The translations under genes were made by a program, and so were the position numbers. From contig JANNRA010000220.1 in the NCBI GenBank assembly GCA_031401035.1, positions 1 through 56,771 on the forward strand: 56,771 nucleotides of DNA. The letters run 5' to 3'. Source of the DNA: JANNRA01 sp031401035 (GTDB lineage Bacteria; Desulfobacterota; Binatia; HRBIN30; CADEER01). Positions 18,770 to 27,966 of this stretch are shown one piece after another. How positions within the stretch are numbered: position 1 is the first letter of the stretch; each line of letters begins with the position of its first letter. The notes beneath the pieces were generated by a model. That model did not search any database, was not told where the DNA came from, and saw only the letters and a program-made list of their open reading frames with translations.

Positions 18770-19192
18770 ATGAAGGCTCGTATCTGGACACTCACCGCCG
18801 CCCTCGGGCTGCTCTGTCTCGCCGGTCCGGCCGCGGCACAACTCGCGCCGGCGCTGGAGTACGTGTGGGGCAAGAACCTCGAGGCGTTCAACAAGGAGGA
18901 CAAGGCCGGCGTGGTGGCGACGATCGACACCCGCTCGCCGGACTTCGGCCCGACCAGTGCGGCGCTCGACGCGCTGTTCAAGGACCGCGACCAGAAGGCG
19001 CAGCTGGTCGACTTCGTCCTCATGGGCCACGACGACGAGTTCGCCGTGGCGCGGGTGAAGACCAGAACGACCGACAAGCCCGGCTCCGGGTTCACCGACA
19101 ACGTCGTCGACGCGATCGTCCTCTTCCACCAGGAGAACGGCACCTGGAAGCTTTGGAGCGAGAAGGTCATCGCCGTCGAGATCGTCCCGTAA
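18770..19192 (+). CDS. Secreted NTF2-like protein
   Basis: A 140-residue protein with a clear Sec signal peptide (cleavage at AAA-QL). The mature part reads as a SnoaL/NTF2-like fold: an N-terminal helix pair containing EAFNKEDKAGVVATID, then strands with TWKLWSEKV at the end. Such domains bind small ligands or act as inhibitors in the periplasm; no catalytic residues are identifiable. A strong AAGGAGG lies about eight bases before the ATG at 18770. It is followed 72 bases later by the CREST-lipase gene, so the two may be cotranscribed. Family assignment is by pattern only. Confidence 0.7.
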   Translation: MKARIWTLTAALGLLCLAGPAAAQLAPALEYVWGKNLEAFNKEDKAGVVATIDTRSPDFGPTSAALDALFKDRDQKAQLVDFVLMGHDDEFAVARVKTRTTDKPGSGFTDNVVDAIVLFHQENGTWKLWSEKVIAVEIVP

Positions 19193-19264
19193 GCGCGGGT
19201 CGCCGTCGCGCGGTGGAGCGGGCAACCGCGCCACCGCGCCGCGCGCCGCGCCGGCGCGCCAATC

Positions 19265-21910
19265 ATGAGCAGGGAAACCGCCTACCTCGGCGCCTTCACG
19301 CTGGCCTGCCTGGCGGCGATGCTCCTGCTGCCGTCGGTGCCGCAGCCGGCCGCGTATCACGACTTCGCCGACCACCGGGCGCTGGCCGGCATCGCCAACG
19401 CGCTCGACGTGACCTCCAACCTCGGCTTCCTGCTGGTCGCCGTGGTCGGCTTCGCCCTCGTGCTGCGCGCCGACACCGCCTTCGAGTTCCGCGCCGAGCG
19501 CGCGCCGTACGTGGTCTTCTTCGCCGGCATGCTGCTCACCGCGCTGGGGTCGGCCTACTACCACCTGGCGCCCGACAACGAGCGCCTGTTCTGGGACCGG
19601 CTGCCGATGACCTTCGCCTTCGTCGCGCTGATCGCCGCGCAGATCGTCGAGCGGGTCAGCGTCCGCGCCGGCCTGCTGCTGCTCGCGCCGCTGCTGCTGC
19701 TCGGCGCCGGCACGGTCGTCTACTGGCTGGCGACGGAGCGCGCCGGCGCCGGCAACGTCGTGCCCTACGCCATCCTGCAGGTCTACGCGGTGGTGACGCT
19801 GCTGCTGATCACCTGGCTGCATCCGTCGCGCTACACGCACGGCAGCGATCTCTACTGGGTGTTCGCGGGCTACGTCGTCGCCAAGCTGTTCGAGACCTTC
19901 GACCGCGAGGTGCTCGCCCTCAACCACCTGGTCAGCGGCCACACCCTCAAGCACCTGGCCGCCGCGGCGGCGGGCTTCGTCGTCTGCCGCATGCTGCGGC
20001 TGCGCCAACTGCGCCGTGCCGGGGCCGGCCTGCTGCTGGCGCTGCTGGCGCTCGGCTGCGGCCCGCCGATCAGCGTGCGCCGCGTGCCGGCCCCGCAGGT
20101 GAGCGCGGAACTTGCCCGCAGCGCGCTCAACTCCAGTCGTCCCAGCCTGTTCAGCGAGAACGTGCTGCACCGGTGGGACCTCACCGCTCTGCACCGGCGC
20201 GACCCGGCGGCGGCGCTGGCGGCGCTGCACGAGCGCCTGCGCGAGCGCCTGGCCGGCGGCCAGGGCGGCGGCCGGACGCTCTTTGCGCTCGCCGAGTTGT
20301 GCTTCCAGCACGCCGAGCGCTCGCGGCAACGCGAGTACTCCCTCGCCGCGCTGGTGTACGCTTACGCCTTCCTCTTTCCCGGCCCGGCCGCGGCGCCGCC
20401 GGAGCCGCTCGACCCGCGCGTCCGCATCGCCGCCGACCTGTACAACCGCAGCCTGGTGGCGGGCTTCGGCGCGCCGCGCCGCGGCACCATCGACCTGCGC
20501 ACCGGCGTCTTCAAGCTGCCGTTCGGGCAGAAGCTGGTGGTGCGCTTCGACGAGGCGAGCCGCATCTGGGCGAACCGGCGGCTCGACGACTTCGTGCCGA
20601 TCGCCGAGATGGAGGTGCGCGGCCTCGGCGCGCGCTTCCGCAGCCCCGGCATCGGCGCGCCGCTGGCGGCGACGATGCAGCCGCTGGCGCCGGAGGGAGG
20701 CGGGACGGAGGACTTCGTCGTCACCGGCATGCGCGTGCCGGCGACGGCGCTGCTGCGCATCGAGCAGCCGCGCGCGCAGGTGACGCAGCCGGTGATCGAG
20801 TCGTCGCTGCGCCTCTATCACCACCTCGACGTCGATCGCGTCGACATCGACGGCCGCGCGGTGCCGATCGAAGCCGAGCCGAGCGCGGCGCTGGCCTACT
20901 CGCTGAGTGAATCGCAGGTGTGGAGCTGGGAGCGCTGGGGCATCCTGCGCGGCGACCTCGTCAGCCGGGAGTTCGAGCGGCCGCTGGCCTTCCTCGAGCC
21001 GTACCGGCCGGGGCGCATCCCGGTCGTCTTCGTGCACGGCACCGCCTCGAGCCCCGGCCGGTGGGCCAACATGCTCAACGTGCTGATGAACGACCACCGG
21101 CTGCGCGACCGCTTCCAGTTCTGGTTCTTCTTCTACGACACCGGCAACGCCATTCCGTACTCCGCCCTGCTTCTGCGTCAGACGCTCGCCGGCGCCGTCG
21201 CCCAGCTCGATCCGGACGGGCGCGACGCGGCCCTGCGCGAGATGGTCGTCGTCGGGCACAGCCAGGGCGGGCTGCTCGCCCGGCTGACGGCGATCGACTC
21301 CGGCGACCGCTTCTGGGACGCCATCAGCACGCGGCCGATCGACGAGCTCGACGTCCGCGACGAGACGCGGGCGCTGTTGCGGCAGGTCTTCATCTTCGAG
21401 CCGCTGCCCTTCGTGCGCCGGCTGGTGTTCATCGCCACGCCGCACCGCGGCAGCTTCGTCGCCGAGTATTCGCTCGTCAACCTGCTCGCCGGCTTCGTCC
21501 GCCTGCCGCAGACCCTGGCGACGGCCACCGGCGATCTCGTCACCGGCAACGCCGACGCGCTGCGCTTCGATCCGCGCCGGCGGACCTTCGGCGCCGTCTA
21601 CGGCATGCGGCCCGGCAACGTCTTCCTCGTCGCGATGGATACGACGTCGGTCGCCGCGGGCGTCACGGCGCACTCGATCATTCCGGTGCGCGGCGGCCTG
21701 CCGCCCGCCGGCCAGTCCGACGGCGTCGTCGACTTCGCCAGCGCCAGCCTCGACTGGACCGAGTCCGAGTTCGTCATCCCCCGCTCCGGCCATTCGGTGC
21801 AGGGCAATCCACTGGCCATCGAGGAGGTGCGCCGCATCCTCGTCGAGCACGCCGACCAGGCGTGCGCGCGCGACGGCTTCGCGTGCCGGCCGGCGGCCGC
21901 GGCGCGGTGA
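19265..21910 (+). CDS. CREST-type membrane hydrolase fused to lipase-like alpha/beta hydrolase
   Basis: An 881-residue protein with two unlike halves. Residues 1-240 form about seven membrane helices with the motif set of the CREST superfamily (alkaline ceramidase, PAQR receptors): Ser/His in LGSAYYHL (95-100), Asp in DRLPM (~113) and HTLKH (~226-230), all zinc ligands in ceramidases. Residues ~270-881 are exported and end in an alpha/beta hydrolase with the oxyanion HG (591-592) and GHSQGG (Ser666). At the joint, Met243 begins a textbook lipoprotein signal with lipobox LALGC (Cys265), so the second half may once have been, or may still be, made as a separate lipoprotein. Both halves suggest lipid hydrolysis; substrate is unknown. 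Confidence 0.8.
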   Translation: MSRETAYLGAFTLACLAAMLLLPSVPQPAAYHDFADHRALAGIANALDVTSNLGFLLVAVVGFALVLRADTAFEFRAERAPYVVFFAGMLLTALGSAYYHLAPDNERLFWDRLPMTFAFVALIAAQIVERVSVRAGLLLLAPLLLLGAGTVVYWLATERAGAGNVVPYAILQVYAVVTLLLITWLHPSRYTHGSDLYWVFAGYVVAKLFETFDREVLALNHLVSGHTLKHLAAAAAGFVVCRMLRLRQLRRAGAGLLLALLALGCGPPISVRRVPAPQVSAELARSALNSSRPSLFSENVLHRWDLTALHRRDPAAALAALHERLRERLAGGQGGGRTLFALAELCFQHAERSRQREYSLAALVYAYAFLFPGPAAAPPEPLDPRVRIAADLYNRSLVAGFGAPRRGTIDLRTGVFKLPFGQKLVVRFDEASRIWANRRLDDFVPIAEMEVRGLGARFRSPGIGAPLAATMQPLAPEGGGTEDFVVTGMRVPATALLRIEQPRAQVTQPVIESSLRLYHHLDVDRVDIDGRAVPIEAEPSAALAYSLSESQVWSWERWGILRGDLVSREFERPLAFLEPYRPGRIPVVFVHGTASSPGRWANMLNVLMNDHRLRDRFQFWFFFYDTGNAIPYSALLLRQTLAGAVAQLDPDGRDAALREMVVVGHSQGGLLARLTAIDSGDRFWDAISTRPIDELDVRDETRALLRQVFIFEPLPFVRRLVFIATPHRGSFVAEYSLVNLLAGFVRLPQTLATATGDLVTGNADALRFDPRRRTFGAVYGMRPGNVFLVAMDTTSVAAGVTAHSIIPVRGGLPPAGQSDGVVDFASASLDWTESEFVIPRSGHSVQGNPLAIEEVRRILVEHADQACARDGFACRPAAAAR

Positions 21911-21965
21911 CGCCACGGCGGAGTTCTGTTGACCGCTTCGTGCGGCACGCGCTACACGGCCGCCT

Positions 21966-22955
21966 ATGCTGAAATCTCCTACGGCCAGTCCTTGCAAGTG
22001 GGCGCGCCGTCTGACGCGGCTGCTGTTGATCACCGCGGCGTTCCTGCTCGCGCAACCGCTGGCGGTGGCGCGCGGCCAGGAGGCGGACGAGCTGATCGAC
22101 GAGGAACTCGTCGCCGCCGGGGCGCGACCGCAGTCCTCGATCCTCGGCGAGGGCGGGTTTGTCTACCAGGGGGATGCCGACATTGACAACGGCGGCAGCC
22201 TGCAGGCGTATCGCTACGATCTCGGTGTCGGCGGGCGCGTCCAGCTGCTGGACCGTCTGCGCTGGGGCAACACGTTCTTCTTCGGCGTCAACGACTACGA
22301 TTTCGACGGCGGCGGATTCAGCGCCGGAGATCCCTGGAACACCATCCTGAACCTGCGCCTGGGCACGACGCTGACCTACGGCATCACCGAGCAGTGGGGT
22401 GTCACCGCCGGCGGCATCTTCATGTTCTCGCCGGAAACCGGCGCCAACTGGGGCGACAGCTTCACCGGCGGCGGACTGGTGGCGGGCGAATACCGCCACA
22501 GCGAGGCGCTCTTTGCCAGCGTTGGCCTAGCCGTCGTCAGCCAGATCGAGGATGACGTCATGGTCCTGCCGGCGATCGCCATCAACTGGCTGCCGGCCGA
22601 GGACTGGGCGGTGCGGGTCGGCGCCGTACCGGCCAGCGGCGGCGCGGCGGCCGCCGCCGAGGCCGCCTACCGCTTCGCCGACCCGATCGAGCTGGGCCTC
22701 GGCGTGATGTACCAGCAGCGGCGCTTCCGCCTCGACGACTCGGGACCGGCGCCCGACGGCGTCGGCGAGGACGACAGCCTACCCGTCCGCCTGCGCCTGG
22801 GCTGGAACATCAACGAGAACTTCTCCGTCAATCTCCTCGGTGGTGTCGTGCTCGGCGGCGAGCTCGAGCTGGAGAACCAGAACGGCAATCGCCTCAGCTC
22901 CCAAGGGTACGATCCGGCCGCCTACGTCGGCCTGCGCCTGCGCGGCGTCTTCTAA
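21966..22955 (+). CDS. Outer-membrane beta-barrel protein
   Basis: A 329-residue exported protein. The signal peptide (core LTRLLLITAAFLLA) is followed by a linker and then beta-strand repeats with turns such as GGSLQAYRYD and GFSAGDPWN. The pattern of outer-membrane barrels of the DUF6268-like type is visible, including the late segment ELGLGVMYQQRRFRLDD. It ends in LRLRGVF, a terminal phenylalanine being typical for barrels recognised by BamA. It sits 55 bases after the CREST-lipase gene and 27 bases before a small membrane-protein gene, so the three may form an operon. No function can be assigned. Confidence 0.75.
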   Translation: MLKSPTASPCKWARRLTRLLLITAAFLLAQPLAVARGQEADELIDEELVAAGARPQSSILGEGGFVYQGDADIDNGGSLQAYRYDLGVGGRVQLLDRLRWGNTFFFGVNDYDFDGGGFSAGDPWNTILNLRLGTTLTYGITEQWGVTAGGIFMFSPETGANWGDSFTGGGLVAGEYRHSEALFASVGLAVVSQIEDDVMVLPAIAINWLPAEDWAVRVGAVPASGGAAAAAEAAYRFADPIELGLGVMYQQRRFRLDDSGPAPDGVGEDDSLPVRLRLGWNINENFSVNLLGGVVLGGELELENQNGNRLSSQGYDPAAYVGLRLRGVF

Positions 22956-22982
22956 TCGCGGCCGCGCCGCGCCGGCGATGCC

Positions 22983-23561
22983 ATGAACGACCCGCTTCCC
23001 GCCAACGGCGAGCTCATCGAGGTCCATGTCGGCGAGCTCAAGCAACTCTTCAACGCCATGGACGCGGCGCCGTTCCGCGAGCGCGACCTCGACCCGCGCG
23101 CCGAGGAGTTCATCGTCGACTGGAGCCGCGAGGTCGCGGTGGACCGGCCGCTGGTCCTGGTCGTCCACCTCAGCCGGCAGACGGCGCGGCCCGCCGACGC
23201 GGTCATCCTGCGCCAGGCGGTGCACGAGTTCTTCTGCGATCGGGCGCTGCGCGAGCGGCGACGCCTGAAGCGGCTGTTCCGGCTCGGGCGCACCAGCCTG
23301 GTGATCGGCCTGGTCTTCCTCGGCGGCGCCATCGTCCTCGGCGACTTCGTCACCGGCCTGGTCGGCGGCTCGGACTACGACGACATCGTGCGCGAGAGCT
23401 TCCTCATCGGCGGCTGGGTGGCGCTGTGGCGGCCGCTCGAGATCTTCCTCTACGATTGGTGGCCGATTCGCGCCGAGGCGCATCTCTACGACCGCTTGAG
23501 CACCATGTTGGTGCGCGTCGTCGACGCGACGCCGGCGATCGCCGAGGCCGGCGGCGCCTGA
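22983..23561 (+). CDS. Conserved membrane protein, two TM helices
   Basis: A 192-residue protein of unknown function. The first ~95 residues are soluble and charged (FIVDWSREVAVDRPLVLVVHL), then two hydrophobic helices at about 104-125 and 138-155, then a soluble tail with WWPIRAEAHLYDRL. The N-terminal pattern resembles a family of conserved hypothetical membrane proteins, but I cannot name one. The ATG at 22983 follows the barrel gene by 27 bases. Downstream is a 192-bp gap before the sulfotransferase gene. Confidence 0.7.
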   Translation: MNDPLPANGELIEVHVGELKQLFNAMDAAPFRERDLDPRAEEFIVDWSREVAVDRPLVLVVHLSRQTARPADAVILRQAVHEFFCDRALRERRRLKRLFRLGRTSLVIGLVFLGGAIVLGDFVTGLVGGSDYDDIVRESFLIGGWVALWRPLEIFLYDWWPIRAEAHLYDRLSTMLVRVVDATPAIAEAGGA

Positions 23562-23753
23562 CGGCCGTGGCCCTGTTCGATAGGTGCCTGGCGTGCGCCT
23601 GCGGGGCGGGCGCCGCCCCGCCCCGCGATTCCATCCCGTCACGGCCGCGCAGAGCCGAAGCCGCGACCGCGCGCCGCGCGATTTCCGCCCAAGTTTCCAA
23701 GAACTTTCCGAAGACCTTCCGCACTTCCCGTCGTTTGCTAGTGAAGGAGTGAT

Positions 23754-25121
23754 GTGGGACGAATTGACGCTGACCGCGCGCCGTCCCGTGTCGCGTTGAA
23801 CCCGATGCAGCCCGCCGTCCACGCCGCGCGCCCACCCCTGCCTTCGCTGCGTTCCGAGCCCACCCGGCCGGTCAAGGTGCTCAACCGCCTGCTGGCGCCG
23901 CTCGGCGGGCGGTTTCCGGATGTGTCGTTCGAGGCCTTCGCGCGCGTCGCAGAGGCGATCACGCGGCTCGACGACTGGGGCGACGACGCGGCGATCGGGC
24001 GCTTCCGACGCTGCGCCGAGGCGCTGCAGCAGAATGAGAACCTGAGCCCGTGGGGGCGCGTCTCGTTGCGCATCTACCTGCAGACGAAATTCGTCAACCA
24101 TTTGAAGCGGGTGGCCTTCGTGCGCCGCCACCCGGAGGTTCGCGAGGTGCCGATCGAGGCACCGCTGGTCATCTTCGGCTGGTACCGGACCGGCACCACC
24201 CTGTTGCACTCGCTGCTCACCGCCGATCCCGACCATCGCGCACCGCGCACCTGGGAGATGTGGTTCCCCGTCCCCTTCGCCCGCGACCCGCGCCGCGACC
24301 GGACGCTGCGGCGGGCGGCCACCGCCTTCCTGCTGCACTCCAACCGCTTCGTCGTCCCGGAGCAGGCGCAGGCGCACTACATCGAGGTCGACTATCCGGA
24401 AGAGTGCTTCTTCCTGTTCGAGAACGCCGGCTGTTCGACGACGTTGTTCAACACCTATCAGGCGTACGACTACGCCTGGGCGCTGCTCGAAGAGGACCTG
24501 CGCCCGGTCTACGCGGAGCACAAACTGCAGCTGCAGATTCTCTCGTTGGCGCAGCCGCGCCGGCGCTGGGTGCTGAAGTGCCCCTTCCATCTGTGGGCGC
24601 TCGATGCGTTGCTGGCGACCTACCCCGACGCGCTGTGCGTGCAGACGCACCGCGACGTGCGCAAGGCGCTGGCGTCGAATTGCAGCCTGTCGGCGATGAC
24701 CACCTCGAAGTTCGTCCGGCGCCTCGACCTGCGCGCGCACGGCGCCTTCTGGGAGGACTATTACGCGCGCGGCATGCAGCGCGGGCTCGCCAGCCGGCGG
24801 CGCATCGCCAGCGGACGGATCGCGGACGTCCGCCTGGCCGATCTCAGCCGCGCCCCCGTGCCGACGATCCGCGCCATGTACGAGGGCTTCGGGCTCGACT
24901 TCCCGAGCGAGGTCGAGAACGCCTACCGGCACGAGGCGCTGCGGCATCCGAAGAATGCGCACGGCGCGCACGTGTACACGCCGCAGGACTTCGGGCTCGA
25001 CCCCGACCGGCTCGCCGAGCGCTTCGCCGACTACCATACAGAGTTCGGAATGGCCGAGTTCGGCCTGACCGAGTCGGCGCGCCCGGAGCCGGTTCGACGC
25101 CCGCGCGTCGCGTCGCGATGA
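23754..25121 (+). CDS. PAPS-dependent sulfotransferase family protein
   Basis: A 455-residue protein of the Sulfotransfer_3 type, which moves sulfate from PAPS to a hydroxyl or amine. The 5'-phosphosulfate loop is FGWYRTGTTLLHSLL (about 142-156), and the 3'-phosphate region shows THRDVRKALASNCSLS (about 300-315). These proteins are cytosolic; the acceptor cannot be predicted. The GTG at 23754 has AAGGAG four bases before it; an in-frame ATG at 23805 lacks a ribosome site and is the alternative. The stop overlaps the ABC-2 permease start (ATGA), showing coupling. A cytosolic sulfotransferase tied to an exporter suggests a sulfated lipid or glycan that is then exported, which is inference. Confidence 0.85.
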   Translation: MGRIDADRAPSRVALNPMQPAVHAARPPLPSLRSEPTRPVKVLNRLLAPLGGRFPDVSFEAFARVAEAITRLDDWGDDAAIGRFRRCAEALQQNENLSPWGRVSLRIYLQTKFVNHLKRVAFVRRHPEVREVPIEAPLVIFGWYRTGTTLLHSLLTADPDHRAPRTWEMWFPVPFARDPRRDRTLRRAATAFLLHSNRFVVPEQAQAHYIEVDYPEECFFLFENAGCSTTLFNTYQAYDYAWALLEEDLRPVYAEHKLQLQILSLAQPRRRWVLKCPFHLWALDALLATYPDALCVQTHRDVRKALASNCSLSAMTTSKFVRRLDLRAHGAFWEDYYARGMQRGLASRRRIASGRIADVRLADLSRAPVPTIRAMYEGFGLDFPSEVENAYRHEALRHPKNAHGAHVYTPQDFGLDPDRLAERFADYHTEFGMAEFGLTESARPEPVRRPRVASR

Positions 25122-26215
25122 TCGCCGTCTTGCTCAAGGATCTGCGGCTGATTCTACGCGACCGCACGTTGCTCGTCTTCACGCTGGTGCTGCCCGTCGT
25201 GGTGATCAGCATCCTGGCCTCGGCCCTGCTCGGTGGACGCGGCGGGCCGAGGGTGACGATGGCGGTCGTCGACGAGGATCGCGGACCGGTGGCGCGGCAG
25301 GTCATTCAGGCCCTCGGCGAGTACGCCACCGTCGTCGAGCTCGAGCGCGACGCTGCCGTACACTTCGTCCGCGATCTGAGCCGCGGCCCGGCGGCGATCG
25401 TCCTCCCCGGACAGCTCAGCGACAACTACCCGCGCGGGATCCCGACCGAGATCGAGCTGCTCACCGATCCGGCCGACGAGCGCAGCCTGCGGACCGCCAA
25501 GCTGCTTCTCCTATTGATGGAGAAGAAGCTGGCCTCCGACACGGATCCGTTCGCGCCGCAGCTGATCGTCGTCCGCGAAGAGAACCTGACGGGCAATCAG
25601 CTCAGCGTCACGCCGTTCCAGCAGAACCTGCCCGGGTTCTCGATCATGTTCGCGCTGGTCGGGGTGATCTTCAGCACCTCCCTCAGCCTCCATGACGAGC
25701 GCGCCGGGGGGACCCTGGCGCGCCTGCTGGTGGCGCCGACCGGCATGACGCGCATCCTGCTCGGCAAGTTGGCGGCGCGCTTCCTGGTCGGCGTCATTCA
25801 GTTGGCCTTTCTCCTCGTCTGGAGCCACCTGGTCTTCGCTGTTCCGCTCGGTAACGCGCCGCTGGCGTTGGCCGTACTCATCTGCGCCGTGATCCTGGCG
25901 ACGGTGGCGACCGGTCTGCTGGTCGGCGTCTTCACCCGCACGCGCGCGCAGGTGCAGCCGTTGGGCCTCGGACTGGTCGTGCTGCTCTCCGGGCTGGGCG
26001 GCCTCTGGTGGCCGGAATCGACGCAGCCGTATTGGATGCAGGTGGCGTCCTCGGTGGCGTACACGAGTTGGGCGATGAGCGGCATGAACGATCTCGTGTT
26101 GCGCGGTCGCGGCCTGGAGGCGCTGGTGCAACCCTTGAGCGCGTTGGTGGTCTATGCGCTCGCCGCGACGGCGCTCGGCATCGGGCTGTTCCGCCGTCGT
26201 CAAGAGGCGCGCTGA
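25118..26215 (+). CDS. ABC-2 type transporter permease
   Basis: A 365-residue inner-membrane protein: one N-terminal helix (about 20-40), a ~150-residue periplasmic domain (from VTMAVVDEDRG to about 185), then five to six helices from 180 onward. This is the ABC2_membrane_3 layout used by drug, lipid and polysaccharide exporters. The segment REENLTGNQLSVTPFQQN before the second helix is shared with the next gene's REQNLTGTRLSPKALEQN. It starts at 25118, overlapping the sulfotransferase stop, and precedes a paralogue of identical length by 14 bases. The ATPase partner is probably the convergent gene at 27959-28939. Confidence 0.9.
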   Translation: MIAVLLKDLRLILRDRTLLVFTLVLPVVVISILASALLGGRGGPRVTMAVVDEDRGPVARQVIQALGEYATVVELERDAAVHFVRDLSRGPAAIVLPGQLSDNYPRGIPTEIELLTDPADERSLRTAKLLLLLMEKKLASDTDPFAPQLIVVREENLTGNQLSVTPFQQNLPGFSIMFALVGVIFSTSLSLHDERAGGTLARLLVAPTGMTRILLGKLAARFLVGVIQLAFLLVWSHLVFAVPLGNAPLALAVLICAVILATVATGLLVGVFTRTRAQVQPLGLGLVVLLSGLGGLWWPESTQPYWMQVASSVAYTSWAMSGMNDLVLRGRGLEALVQPLSALVVYALAATALGIGLFRRRQEAR

Positions 26216-26229
26216 GCGCTCGCGACGCC

Positions 26230-27327
26230 ATGCTCGCCATCTTTCTGAAAGACCTGCGGCAGCTCCTCGGCGATCGCTCGGCCCTGATCCTGACCCTCAT
26301 CGCCCCGTTGTTGTTGATCACCGTCATCACCCAGGCGCGCTATCGCAGTGCGCACCCGCCGCTGCCGTTGGTGCCGGTCGTCAATCTCGACGGCGGCCCG
26401 GCGGCCAGCGCGTTCGTCGAGATCCTCGGCCAGCACGCTACGGTCGTCGAGATGGACCGGACGGCGGCCGAGCATCAGGTCCGCGATCTGCATCGCGCGC
26501 CGGCGATGCTCGTCTTCCCGGCCGAGATGAGCAGACGCTATCTGCAGGGTCGGCCGAGCGAAGTCACCCTGCTCACCGATCCCGCGCAGGCGGCGGCGCT
26601 CAATGACCTGCGGGCCCTCCTGCTGGTCATGGACCGCGAAGCGGCCGAGCTCGCCGACCCGCTGCACGAGGCGCCCTTCGTCTATCGCGAGCAGAACCTG
26701 ACCGGGACGCGGCTGTCGCCCAAGGCGCTGGAGCAGAACGTCCCCGGCTTCACCGTCATGTTCGTCCTCCTCGCCGCGGTCTTCGGCACGGCGGCGGCGA
26801 TGCACGACGAGCTCGGCGGCGGGACGATGACGCGACTGCTGGTGGCGCCGGTGCCGTTCCCCTGGCTGGCGTTGGGCAAGCTCGGGGTGCGCGTGCTCGT
26901 CGGCTGGGTGCAGGCCCTCACCCTGCTGTGGTGGGGGCGGCTGCTGTTCGGCATCTCGCTCGGTTCGTCGACGGCGGCGCTGATCGGACTGAGCGCGGCG
27001 CTGGCGTTTGCCGCCACGGCGCTGGGCCTGCTGGTCGCGGCCGTCGCCAGGACCCGCGAGCAGACGCTGCCGCTGAGCCTCGCCACGACCCTGTCCCTGG
27101 CGGCCCTCGGCGGGCTGTGGTGGCCGATCAGCCTGGTGCCCGATTGGTTGCAGCGCCTCGGGCAGTGCTTCTTCCCGACCTGGGCGATGTACGGCATGAC
27201 CGACCTCATCCTGCGCGATCGCGGTCTGGCCGCGACGGCGACGCCCATCGCCATCATGCTGGCGCAGGGCGCGCTGTGCCTGGTCGTCGGCCTCTGGCTG
27301 CTGCGCCGGCGCCAAGCGGCCCGCTGA
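26230..27327 (+). CDS. ABC-2 type transporter permease (second subunit)
   Basis: A 365-residue paralogue of the preceding permease with the same layout: an N-terminal helix, a periplasmic domain and a block of C-terminal helices. It shares IFLKDLRQLL/VLLKDLRLIL at the start and the NLTG..LSP..LEQN..GF.. motif. The two likely form a heterodimeric channel. The ATG at 26230 follows the previous stop by 14 bases. The gene ends 33 bases before the stop of the convergent MlaC-family gene. Confidence 0.9.
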   Translation: MLAIFLKDLRQLLGDRSALILTLIAPLLLITVITQARYRSAHPPLPLVPVVNLDGGPAASAFVEILGQHATVVEMDRTAAEHQVRDLHRAPAMLVFPAEMSRRYLQGRPSEVTLLTDPAQAAALNDLRALLLVMDREAAELADPLHEAPFVYREQNLTGTRLSPKALEQNVPGFTVMFVLLAAVFGTAAAMHDELGGGTMTRLLVAPVPFPWLALGKLGVRVLVGWVQALTLLWWGRLLFGISLGSSTAALIGLSAALAFAATALGLLVAAVARTREQTLPLSLATTLSLAALGGLWWPISLVPDWLQRLGQCFFPTWAMYGMTDLILRDRGLAATATPIAIMLAQGALCLVVGLWLLRRRQAAR

Positions 27328-27360
27328 CCTGGCGCCGCGCGGCGCGCCGACTCGGTGGGC

Positions 27361-27966
27361 CTACTTGGCGGCCTGGGCCTGGAAGTGGTCGACCTTGCGC
27401 CGCATGAGCGCCAGCAGGTCATCGAAGGAGCGGGTCTTCAAGACGCTGACGAACTGATCCGAGTAGCTGCTGATCAGGCTGATGCCTTCGACGATGATGT
27501 CGGTCGCCAGCCAGCGCTGTTGCTCCTGGCGCATTTCGTAGCCGACCTCGTAGGCGTTACTGCCCATGACGACGTCGGTGACCACCAACACGACGTCGCC
27601 GCGTCGATCTTCCGGGCGGAAGCGGAATTTCGGGTCGCGAAACAGCAGCAGCTTCTGCAGGTAGGCGCGGACGATCAGTTCGTCGAAGAGGCGCAGGAAC
27701 TCTTCCTGTTGCTCCAGGCTGCGGTCATTGAAAGCGCTGCCGAGGGCGCGCTGGCCCATGCTGCGCGTATCGACCAGCTGACGGGCCAGCGCGCGCAACC
27801 CCTCCAGCTGCTGATCGCGCGTCTGGTCGGTGCGCGAGACCGCGGTGGCCTTGGCCAGCGCGTCACGCACGGTCGCCGTCGGTCCGTCGCTCGGCACGGC
27901 GGCGGCGACGCCGGGCAGCAGGAGAACCGTCAGCAGCAGCCACGGCGGACAGCGGCGCTCAGTCAC
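27361..27966 (-). CDS. MlaC/Ttg2D-family periplasmic lipid-binding protein
   Basis: A 201-residue exported protein with a signal peptide cleaved near AAA-VP. The mature sequence fits the MlaC (Tol_Tol_Ttg2) family: an N-terminal region with LVDTRSMGQRALG, the F..LF..L...Y...L repeat around 85-105, and a C-terminal helix ending SFDDLLALMRRKVDHF. MlaC proteins carry phospholipids, and the related HpnM is tied to hopanoids, across the periplasm. The start overlaps the ABC ATPase stop by eight bases. MlaC normally partners the MlaFEDB importer; pairing with an ABC-2-type ATPase is unusual and suggests a lipid exporter with a periplasmic carrier. Confidence 0.85.
   Translation of the reverse strand: MTERRCPPWLLLTVLLLPGVAAAVPSDGPTATVRDALAKATAVSRTDQTRDQQLEGLRALARQLVDTRSMGQRALGSAFNDRSLEQQEEFLRLFDELIVRAYLQKLLLFRDPKFRFRPEDRRGDVVLVVTDVVMGSNAYEVGYEMRQEQQRWLATDIIVEGISLISSYSDQFVSVLKTRSFDDLLALMRRKVDHFQAQAAK

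Noticed and set aside
18662..22033. Antisense open frame of about 1,120 codons opposite the CREST-lipase gene
   Set aside because: Same reason: low-complexity composition, no start signals, and strong sense-strand genes.
27328..27360. GC-rich hairpin between the convergent permease and MlaC-family genes
   Set aside because: The arms are short and mismatched; I cannot support a terminator there.
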